Assembly: GCA_965662345.1 (NCBI GenBank)
Contig: CBFIHE010000052.1
Location: 1 to 8,016, forward strand
Source of the DNA: UBA6049 sp965662345
GTDB taxonomy: Bacteria; Bacteroidota; Bacteroidia; Flavobacteriales_G; Salibacteraceae
Direction of reading: 5' to 3'
Length of the DNA stretch: 8,016 bases
A program made the translations under genes and the position numbers. The notes beneath the pieces are model-generated. The model was not told the DNA's origin. It saw only the letters and a program-made list of their open reading frames with translations, and did no database searches. Shown here one piece after another: positions 1 to 6,918 of this stretch; position 1 is the first letter of the stretch, and each line of letters opens with the position of its first letter.

Positions 1-1726
1 TGTAGGAGAAGAGTTGGTAGATGTGGAGGTTGCGGTAAACTACCCGGGAGTTAGCGTGGCCAAATTTAACGAGCTAAGCAATAATGCCAACTATGCCATT
101 CTCTATTTAAAATTGGAAAAGACGGTAGAACCGGGAGAAATCGATATACGCATTACGGGAAAAAAGAAGGCGAAAATTAAGTATGAACTGAAGAGGCATA
201 GCCGATACACACCCAAAGGACTTTCACCTGCAGATTTCATTTATCTCATCATGCCCGACCGCTTTGCCAATGGCGATGCAGGTAACGATGTTGTTGCGGA
301 TTTTCATCAGAATACCATAAACCGAAATGATGGTTTTCAGCGCCACGGAGGCGATTTGCAGGGCATCACCAAGCACCTAGATTATTTGGATGAACTTGGA
401 GTAACTTCTTTATGGCTCAACCCCGTGTATGAAAACAACCAAGACCATGAATCGTATCACGGATATGCTATTACAGATTTTTACAATGTAGATGCTCGCC
501 TTGGCGGTAATGATGCTTACAGGGCATTGGTAGATGCCGCACACCGTAAAGACATGAAGGTGATTAAAGATGTAGTCTACAACCACATGGGCAGCAGAAA
601 CTACTTGGCAGAAAACCCGCCTGCCCCGGATTGGATTCATGGAAAAGGCCCCGGACATGCCGATTCTGAAGACTATTTGAAAACGAGTTACAGAGCCACC
701 ACACTTTTTGACCCACATTCTTCTTACGTAGACCGCGATAAGTTTGCCAACGGCTGGTTTGATAAACACATGCCGGATTTGAACCAAGAAAACCCGGATG
801 TTGACCAATACCTCATTCAACAAACCATTTGGTGGGTAGCTGAGTTTAATATCGATGCATTGCGCGTAGATACGTACGCTTATCCAGACCAAGTCTTTAT
901 GCGCATATGGCGCGATCGTTTAGAAGAGGAGTTTCCCTCACTGTTTGTGTTTGCAGAAACCTGGGTGCATGGCGCAAGCGTTCAATCTTGGTTTGTGGGC
1001 GAAACAGAATTGAATAAAGAGTTTAACAATCACCTGGAGAGCGTTACCGATTTTCAATTGTACTACGCCTTCAACAAAACAGTCAATGAAGATTTTGGGT
1101 GGACAGAAGGCGTGTCTTCTATCTACTACGTGTTGGCCAAAGACTATCTCTATCCTAATCCTAACAGCTTGGTAACTTTTTTAGATAATCATGATTTAGC
1201 CAGGTACTATGGCGTAGTGGGTGAAGATTTTCAAAAATTTAAAATGGGCGTAGGGCTTTTGGCCACTTTGCGCGGAATTCCACAGTGGTTGTACGGAACC
1301 GAAATCTTGATGAGCGAGACCAAAGACCATGGAGCCATTCGTGAAGATATGCCTGGTGGTTGGGCCGATGACACTGTAAGCGTATTTACGGAAGTAGGTA
1401 GAGATTCATTGCAAAATGAGGCATTCAACTACACTAAAACCTTGTTTAATTGGCGCAAGCGCACCAAGGCGGTTACAGAAGGTAGATTGCTTCACTTTGT
1501 ACCTGAAGATGGTGTATATGTATTCTTTAGAGATACAGAAGATGAGGCCGTAATGGTGGCAGTAAATGCGAGCAAAGAGGAAAAAAAGCTCAACAATGCA
1601 CGATTTAATGAAGTGTTGTATGAGTATCCCAATGCCAAAGAAGTTACCACGCAAGAAGAATACTCTACGCTTGATGAGTGGACGTTACAACCTTATGAGA
1701 TACGTATATTAGAATTGGGTAAATAA
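1..1726 (+). CDS. GH13 cyclomaltodextrinase / neopullulanase-like (SusA-like), 5' end cut by window edge
   Basis: This is an alpha-amylase-superfamily hydrolase that should cleave alpha-1,4 links in cyclodextrins, pullulan or short maltodextrins. The frame is open to the left edge (first full codon at base 2). The TTG at 14 is therefore an internal Leu codon, not a start. Counting residues from base 14: 1-60 resemble the end of the beta-sandwich N-domain of Bacteroidota cyclomaltodextrinases. A Ca-loop-like NGDAGND lies at 86-92. The GH13 regions are complete: DVVYNH 186-191, LRVD with nucleophile D286, FAETW with acid/base E315, and DNHD 391-394. MPDLN (253-257) is the region-V signature type of the neopullulanase/cyclomaltodextrinase subgroup. 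A C-terminal beta domain covers about 490-570. Family members are near 610-620 aa, so roughly 40-50 residues, including any signal peptide, are missing. Periplasmic location is inferred from SusA. The gene converges on the transporter, with 5 bp between the stop codons. Confidence 0.93.
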   Translation, partial: VGEELVDVEVAVNYPGVSVAKFNELSNNANYAILYLKLEKTVEPGEIDIRITGKKKAKIKYELKRHSRYTPKGLSPADFIYLIMPDRFANGDAGNDVVADFHQNTINRNDGFQRHGGDLQGITKHLDYLDELGVTSLWLNPVYENNQDHESYHGYAITDFYNVDARLGGNDAYRALVDAAHRKDMKVIKDVVYNHMGSRNYLAENPPAPDWIHGKGPGHADSEDYLKTSYRATTLFDPHSSYVDRDKFANGWFDKHMPDLNQENPDVDQYLIQQTIWWVAEFNIDALRVDTYAYPDQVFMRIWRDRLEEEFPSLFVFAETWVHGASVQSWFVGETELNKEFNNHLESVTDFQLYYAFNKTVNEDFGWTEGVSSIYYVLAKDYLYPNPNSLVTFLDNHDLARYYGVVGEDFQKFKMGVGLLATLRGIPQWLYGTEILMSETKDHGAIREDMPGGWADDTVSVFTEVGRDSLQNEAFNYTKTLFNWRKRTKAVTEGRLLHFVPEDGVYVFFRDTEDEAVMVAVNASKEEKKLNNARFNEVLYEYPNAKEVTTQEEYSTLDEWTLQPYEIRILELGK

Positions 1727-1731
1727 CATCT

Positions 1732-3186
1732 TTACTTCGCGCGCTTCACCTTCATCAAAGCATCTCTGCGCTGCATTTCATGAATTTCTTGTTCATTGAA
1801 CAAGGGCTCGCGGATGCGTAAAGTGAGTAATGCAGCCAAGATGAACAGTACCCCGCCAAACACCAAGTAATAAATGGCGTAATCTGCAAAGAAGGCATGT
1901 ACAATGGGCCCGCCAAAAAGGGAGTTGATGATTTGCGGAATCACAATAAAGAAGTTGAAAATACCCATGTAAACACCCATCTTGCTTGCGGGTAATGTGT
2001 CAATAAGTAGGGCGTAGGGCATAGATAAAATACTTGCCCAAGCAAAACCAATGCCTACCATACTCAGGATTAACCAATCGGGGTCTGAGATAAAGTAAAT
2101 GGATATTAGTCCTATACCGCCCATCACCAATGCTAACATGTGCACAAACTTTCTGCTTGTGAGCTTGGCCAAAGGCGATAAGGTGAAAGCAAAAATCAAC
2201 GCGAAGAAATTGTACCACCCAAACAAGAAACCGGCTTGGTCACCTGCCGTATTGAACGTTGCTCCATGTGTTTCTGTTGGGGCCAGGCCGTAGTGGTGCG
2301 TAGCCAATGCCGAGGTGGTGTACACCCACATGGTAAATAGCGCAAACCAAGAGAAAAACTGAACTGCGCCCAAGCGCTTCATGCGAACGGGCATGTTCTT
2401 GGCATCAATGAAGATATCAGAGAGTTTACTCTTAGCGGTTTTTTTAGATTCCCCATTGTACTTGGCAAATTCTTCTGGAGAATATTCTTTAATGGTAGAA
2501 ATGGTGTACAGTATGGTAGCCATTAAAATGATGGCCCCCACGTAAAAAGACCAAACCACATTGGGTGCCACCGTACCTGCAGGAGCATCATTGGAGACAC
2601 CAAACCAATGGGTAAGAATCCACGGCATAAAAGAACCCAAAATGGCGCCCACACTAATTAAGATGGTTTGTACGCTAAAACCAATGGTACCTTGACTTTT
2701 GGGAAGCATATCGCCCACCAAAGCCCTAAAAGGTTCCATGGAGATATTGAAAGAGGCATCCATCAACGCCAAAAAGCAAATACCAATCCATAAAATGGCA
2801 GAAATTCCTAAAAATTCAGAAGCGGCCATACTTTCTCCAGCTACAACACTGGAGTTGGGCAAGAAGATGAGTCCCAACGAAGCTAAAAGAGCTCCTACCA
2901 AGAAGTAGGGCTTTCTTCTACCAAACTTTCCCCACGTATTATCACCCATATGACCAATAATGGGTTGCACAATTAAACCTGTAAGCGGAGCCACTATCCA
3001 AAACCACGAGAGCTCATGCACATCTGCACCATAGTTGGCCAAAATTCTACTGGCATTCCCGTTTTGGAGTCCAAAACCCATTTGAATACCCAAGAATCCC
3101 ATGCTTAGGTTAATGATGCTTCCAATGCCCAATTCCGGCTTGTCAATACCCTTAGGTGCTGTGTTTGCTTGTGCTCCCGAATCCAT
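1732..3186 (-). CDS. MFS sugar transporter, SLC45/GPH-like (probable maltose/maltodextrin importer)
   Basis: This 484-residue inner-membrane protein has about 12 hydrophobic segments, at roughly 22-45, 62-82, 95-111, 127-147, 168-191, 210-232, 272-292, 318-340, 346-366, 370-390, 405-427 and 437-457. A hydrophilic Lys-rich loop lies at about 233-270, the usual central loop of MFS proteins. GHMGDNTWGKFGRRKP at 78-93 is the loop 2-3 MFS signature in its SLC45/sucrose-transporter form. MEPFRALVGDMLP (150-162) and the SMPYALLIDTLP segment (388-399) are also typical of this family. Sugar symport is known for the family; maltose or short maltodextrin as substrate is inferred from the amylase and GH65 neighbours. 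It is the last gene of the operon, starting 4 bp after the upstream stop. The ATG is preceded by ATTAAAATT with no clear Shine-Dalgarno motif, so translational coupling is likely. The length is normal and no damage is visible. Confidence 0.93.
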   Translation of the reverse strand: MDSGAQANTAPKGIDKPELGIGSIINLSMGFLGIQMGFGLQNGNASRILANYGADVHELSWFWIVAPLTGLIVQPIIGHMGDNTWGKFGRRKPYFLVGALLASLGLIFLPNSSVVAGESMAASEFLGISAILWIGICFLALMDASFNISMEPFRALVGDMLPKSQGTIGFSVQTILISVGAILGSFMPWILTHWFGVSNDAPAGTVAPNVVWSFYVGAIILMATILYTISTIKEYSPEEFAKYNGESKKTAKSKLSDIFIDAKNMPVRMKRLGAVQFFSWFALFTMWVYTTSALATHHYGLAPTETHGATFNTAGDQAGFLFGWYNFFALIFAFTLSPLAKLTSRKFVHMLALVMGGIGLISIYFISDPDWLILSMVGIGFAWASILSMPYALLIDTLPASKMGVYMGIFNFFIVIPQIINSLFGGPIVHAFFADYAIYYLVFGGVLFILAALLTLRIREPLFNEQEIHEMQRRDALMKVKRAK

Positions 3187-3190
3187 AATT

Positions 3191-4558
3191 TTAATGCTTT
3201 TCCATTACCACAAAACCATGAGGTGCCAGTTGAACATCCGTTCCTTGCATGCTTCCGTATTTTCCATTGAAAACATCGGTGTAGCCCGTACCGTCTACAG
3301 CGGTAGACAAGGCCTTTTCTTCATTGCTGAAATTGATATATACCAGCACTTCACCGTTCTCATGGGTGCGTTTGTAGGCATATGTCATCGGCTCTGCCGT
3401 TTCAATCTTTTCAAATGCTCCACCAGATGCTCCGTTCCAAAGTGCTTGGTTCTCTTTTTTCAAATGAAGCAGGGTAGTGTAAAACGTCTCAAAAGGAATA
3501 TCTCCCCACTTAATGAGGTCTTTTTCAAAGAATGCCAAGCGGTTATCCATTCCTGCCTCTTGTCCGCTGTAAATCAAAGGCATTCCGTCTAGCGTAAAGG
3601 CCAATACGGCAAACGCCAAGTGATTCTCACCCATGCGTTCAAATACGGTACCGTTCCACGAGTTTTCATCATGGTTGGTAGTGAAGTATAGCCTGTACGC
3701 ATCAGCCACAAAATGCGTGTCTTCCACGGCTATGTATTCATCAATGGCGCTTACTTCTTTCTCGCCTTTGGCTATGGCGTTCATAATATGGTGAAACTCC
3801 CACGCGTAGCTGGCATCAAATGCTTTGTTGTGGTGAGCGGGAACTTCAGCTTCTGCCAACATAAATACAGGTTTAACGGCATCTAATTCTGCGCGGGCCG
3901 AATCCCAAAAATCTCCCGGTACCTCATAGGCCACATCGCAACGGTAACCGTCAATATCATGCTCTGCCACCCAATACTTTAGCGCATCTACCATCGCGTT
4001 GCGCATGTCTTGGTTGGTATAGTCAAAAGAAACCACATCTGTCCAATCGTAAGGGGCAATCATATTACCTAGGCTATCTGTTTCATACCACTCTGGGTGT
4101 TCCGTAACCCATGGGTTATCCCATGCCGAGTGATTCGCTACCCAGTCTAGAATCACCTTCATTCCCAGTGCGTGTGCCGAGTCTACAAAGTTTTGGAAGT
4201 CTGCTTTGGTGCCAAACTCGGGGTTTACTTCTGTGTAATTTTTCACAGAATAGTAGCTGCCTAATCCGCCTTTTCTGTTTTTCTCTCCAATGGGATGCAC
4301 GGGCATTAACCATAATATGTCTACGCCCATTTTTTGCAACCTCGGCAATGCGGGTAGAACGGAGTTGAGGTCTCCTTTTTCTGAGAATTGACGCACATTC
4401 AACTCATAGATATTGGCATTCACGGCCCAAGCGGGGTGCATGCCTATTTTTTCAACCGGAGCTTCTTCTTTCACGGGTGTTTCTTCTTTAGGGGCTTCAT
4501 TGTTGCAAGCGGCAAAGCCGATGAGTATGGCTGCCAATACGACTATTCGTGTTCTCAT
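3191..4558 (-). CDS. GH13 alpha-amylase family lipoprotein (small, 455 aa)
   Basis: This is a predicted envelope-anchored alpha-glucan hydrolase. The N-terminus (MRTR, then a hydrophobic stretch) ends in FAAC, so Cys18 is the likely lipidated residue. A Pro/Glu/Lys-rich tether at about 21-37 precedes the catalytic barrel, which starts near residue 44. All GH13 regions are intact: DWVANH 138-143, GYRCD with nucleophile D208, LAEAE with acid/base most likely E236, and TNHDEN 294-299 with D297 as the third carboxylate. A small C-terminal beta domain covers about 385-455. Compared with its two GH13 neighbours it has no N-terminal beta module and no NGDxxND loop, so it is a minimal amylase. The ATG overlaps the TGA of the upstream gene in an ATGA, which fixes the start. 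Exact specificity (amylase or maltogenic/glucosidase activity) cannot be read from the sequence. Periplasmic or outer-surface position is undecided. Confidence 0.93.
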   Translation of the reverse strand: MRTRIVVLAAILIGFAACNNEAPKEETPVKEEAPVEKIGMHPAWAVNANIYELNVRQFSEKGDLNSVLPALPRLQKMGVDILWLMPVHPIGEKNRKGGLGSYYSVKNYTEVNPEFGTKADFQNFVDSAHALGMKVILDWVANHSAWDNPWVTEHPEWYETDSLGNMIAPYDWTDVVSFDYTNQDMRNAMVDALKYWVAEHDIDGYRCDVAYEVPGDFWDSARAELDAVKPVFMLAEAEVPAHHNKAFDASYAWEFHHIMNAIAKGEKEVSAIDEYIAVEDTHFVADAYRLYFTTNHDENSWNGTVFERMGENHLAFAVLAFTLDGMPLIYSGQEAGMDNRLAFFEKDLIKWGDIPFETFYTTLLHLKKENQALWNGASGGAFEKIETAEPMTYAYKRTHENGEVLVYINFSNEEKALSTAVDGTGYTDVFNGKYGSMQGTDVQLAPHGFVVMEKH

Positions 4559-6915
4559 AATGTACCGATGATGTATTCAAAACTGCGGGGCGGTAGGGTA
4601 ACAATGAGGGTTCCTACTCCCAATTCTAATTTCTGACTGAATGAGTTTTTCCAGAGTGCTTGTTCAAACCCCTGTGGCATAGCAATGGAAAGTGTTTTGG
4701 TAGAATCTGAGGCGTTAAATGCGATGCAAGTTACCTCTTTGCCGTATTGGCGTGTAATCATGAGGTTTTCAGCATCTAGAATTTGAGTTTGACCATAGAG
4801 TAAACTCATGTGATTAGCTCGAAGGGTATTGAGCTTTCGTACTTGATTTTTGAGCCAAACCGCGTTGCTGTCTAAACCAGCAAATTCCATCATTCTGCGG
4901 TTATCCGGGTCGTTTGCACCCGGCAAGCCAATTTCATCTCCGTAGTATATTACGGGAATACCCGGCACGGCATAGTTAAACGCATGCAGCATGGCCAAAC
5001 GCTCGTAACCCAAAGAGCCGTTTTGGTTGGAGATGGTTCGGGTCCAACCAGCATTTTTGCCGTCTTCTGCAAAATCTACGGAACCATCTGCGTAAGAGAT
5101 GAAGCGCACGCGGTCTTGATTTCCAGAGATGTTACCCATGAGGTGATGACTCCCGTAGGTGTCAATACCCTCTGTCAATACGCGTTTTAGATTGCTGAAA
5201 TCTTCTGTTGGATTGGCAAAGGCATTCACCGCGGCATCGTACAAATTGAAATCAAATTGGGCATCTANNNNNNNNNNNNNNNNNNNNNNNNNNNNNNNNN
5301 NNNNNNNNNNNNNNNNNNNNNNNNNNNNNNNNNNNNNNNNNNNNNNNNNNNNNNNNNNNNNNNNNNNNNNNNNNNNNNNNNNNNNNNNNNNNNNNNNNNN
5401 NNNNNNNNNNNNNNNNNNNNNNNNNNNNNNNNNNNNNNNNNNNNNNNNNNNNNNNNNNNNNNNNNNNNNNNNNNNNNNNNNNNNNNNNNNNNNNNNNNNN
5501 NNNNNNNNNNNNNNNNNNNNNNNNNNNNNNNNNNNNNNNNNNNNNNNNNNNNNNNNNNNNNNNNNNNNNNNNAGTGTGCCATCTGGTAAGTATAGCTCCG
5601 TAGCCCAATGGGGATGTTGCTTGATTACGGGATGCTCTTCATGTACATGATTGGCTACGTAGTCTAACAGAATGTTATTGTTACCCGTATGCAAGGCAGC
5701 AATGAGCTCATCTAGCTGTGCATCCGAACCCATGCGCGGGTCAATTTTTTTGCTTTGAGCGGGCCAATAACCGTGGTAGCCGCTGAATTTGCTCTTTACG
5801 CCATTCTTATTCCAATGGCCCCATGCGCCTTGCGGGTTCAGCCCAATGGGAGATAACCAAACCGTGTTTACGCCCAAGGAATCAAAATAACCCGTGTTGG
5901 TTTGAGAAATAACCCCTGCCAAATCGCCTCCCAGATAATTTGCTTGAGGCGCAATATCCGGGTCGTTTACCGGGGCATCGTTTGCTTTATCACCGTTAGC
6001 AAAACGGTCTACCATTAAGAAGTACATGCGGTAGGCATGCTTTGTGGTGCGCGGCAACAGTGATGCGTCTTCCACCGGAAAGCCGTTCAATACAGGGATG
6101 AGTAAATCTGCTCCAGAGCCGTTTTCATCTTGAGGATACACGCGAAGCTCTACCACTTCGCCTTCCGGGGTGTGGGGTAGTGTTATGAAAAAAGAGTCGG
6201 CTTTTTGCGTGATTCTCTCTGCTTGCAGAAGGGTGTTTTTAAGCAAGACCAACGGCATTGCATCACCCGTTAAGATGAGGGTGTTTTCTTTATGTTCAAC
6301 ATAAGAAAGTTGCTTGGCCTTGGGAGGAAAAGGCAATGTGAAATACGAGTTGTGACCACCCAAACCGTTACCTACGGAATCAGATTGCGAAGGGTCTAAT
6401 TGTTCTTTGCCGTCTAAAAACAGATGGTACTCGTACCTGCCAGGCTTAAGCGTAAACGTTTTTTGCCAGGCACCGGCCGTGTAGGTAAGCGAGTCTTTAC
6501 TAGGTACCCATCCGTTTATGCTACCGGATAAACAAACTGTTTTATACGATCCCTGATCGGCCTCAAAACGAAAGGTGTAGCTTGTTTTGTTAGAGCGTTT
6601 CACCGGAATGGAAGCTACATCGCCTTGCATGAAAACCGAGAGCGAGCTCCATCCGTATTTAGGAGAACCCGTAAGTGTTAACGTATCATGAGTGCGTGTA
6701 CCCGATAATCCTTCTGGAAAATGCACACTGTCTACCTTCTCCGGATTCAAGAAATAATCAGACAGGTACACCTTGGTTTCTCCAGGTTGAAGAACAATCG
6801 GACCCGCTAAGCCTGGTAATTCGCTTTGCGGGAAAAAAGTAACGCGCGACTCATTCTCTGTTGTGCAAGCAGAAAGCAGAGCGATTAGCGTAAGTATGGG
6901 AAATAGGGTTTTCAT
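4555..6915 (-). CDS. GH13 alpha-amylase family lipoprotein with N-terminal CBM48/AMPK-like module; interrupted by assembly gap
   Basis: This 787-codon frame reads through 305 Ns and probably encodes an envelope amylase for starch or maltodextrin. The signal peptide ends in LSAC (Cys17 lipidated). Residues about 22-108 form a beta-rich stretch that I do not recognise. Residues 111-194 resemble a CBM48/AMPK-type glycogen-binding E-set domain (SGSINGW at 130-136, GRYEYHLFLDG at 159-169). A linker or second beta region follows, about 200-285. The catalytic barrel starts near 294 with VDRFANGD (302-309), and region I is DYVANH 418-423. The gap covers residues 448-550 and should contain regions II and III, so the nucleophile and acid/base are not visible. 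Region IV reads SGNQD (597-601), with Gln600 where most GH13 enzymes have His. YYGDEIGLPG and DPDNRR follow (about 657-673), then a C-terminal beta domain of about 90 residues. The ATG lies 3 bp after the GH65 stop. The frame matches on both sides of the gap, which argues for one intact gene. Confidence 0.9.
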   Translation of the reverse strand: MKTLFPILTLIALLSACTTENESRVTFFPQSELPGLAGPIVLQPGETKVYLSDYFLNPEKVDSVHFPEGLSGTRTHDTLTLTGSPKYGWSSLSVFMQGDVASIPVKRSNKTSYTFRFEADQGSYKTVCLSGSINGWVPSKDSLTYTAGAWQKTFTLKPGRYEYHLFLDGKEQLDPSQSDSVGNGLGGHNSYFTLPFPPKAKQLSYVEHKENTLILTGDAMPLVLLKNTLLQAERITQKADSFFITLPHTPEGEVVELRVYPQDENGSGADLLIPVLNGFPVEDASLLPRTTKHAYRMYFLMVDRFANGDKANDAPVNDPDIAPQANYLGGDLAGVISQTNTGYFDSLGVNTVWLSPIGLNPQGAWGHWNKNGVKSKFSGYHGYWPAQSKKIDPRMGSDAQLDELIAALHTGNNNILLDYVANHVHEEHPVIKQHPHWATELYLPDGTXXXXXXXXXXXXXXXXXXXXXXXXXXXXXXXXXXXXXXXXXXXXXXXXXXXXXXXXXXXXXXXXXXXXXXXXXXXXXXXXXXXXXXXXXXXXXXXXXXXXXXXDAQFDFNLYDAAVNAFANPTEDFSNLKRVLTEGIDTYGSHHLMGNISGNQDRVRFISYADGSVDFAEDGKNAGWTRTISNQNGSLGYERLAMLHAFNYAVPGIPVIYYGDEIGLPGANDPDNRRMMEFAGLDSNAVWLKNQVRKLNTLRANHMSLLYGQTQILDAENLMITRQYGKEVTCIAFNASDSTKTLSIAMPQGFEQALWKNSFSQKLELGVGTLIVTLPPRSFEYIIGTL
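5268..5572. other. Assembly gap, 305 N
   Basis: This is a run of 305 undetermined bases inside the large GH13 lipoprotein gene. Coding sequence of the same protein family resumes in the same frame on both sides, replacing codons 448-550. The missing protein (about 100 residues between the region-I segment and the DAQFDFNLYD segment) is about the length I would expect from related amylases, so the gap size is probably close to true. Nothing inside it can be annotated. The short open frames that span only Ns are artefacts. Confidence 0.99.
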
Positions 6916-6918
6916 GAT

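Noticed and set aside
14..20. TTG at 14 as the start codon of the left GH13 gene
   Set aside because: The frame continues open to the window edge, and the first visible residues are already inside the N-terminal domain, so the true start lies outside the window.
410..892. 160-residue open frame on the minus strand inside the SusA-like gene
   Set aside because: It is antisense to intact GH13 motifs, has no domain features and has a Val/Ile/Arg-rich shadow composition.
1719..1735. Small inverted repeat GTAAA - 7 nt - TTTAC spanning both stop codons, as a possible bidirectional terminator
   Set aside because: The stem has only 5 AT-rich pairs, a 7-nt loop and no T-run on either side. It is too weak to call.
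3101..3592. 163-residue plus-strand open frame across the transporter/small amylase junction
   Set aside because: It lies opposite two well-supported genes, has no recognisable domain and looks like a codon-bias shadow.
5159..5650. Open frames on both strands that span the N gap
   Set aside because: Most of their length is undetermined bases. Only the minus-strand GH13 frame continues with family motifs on both sides.
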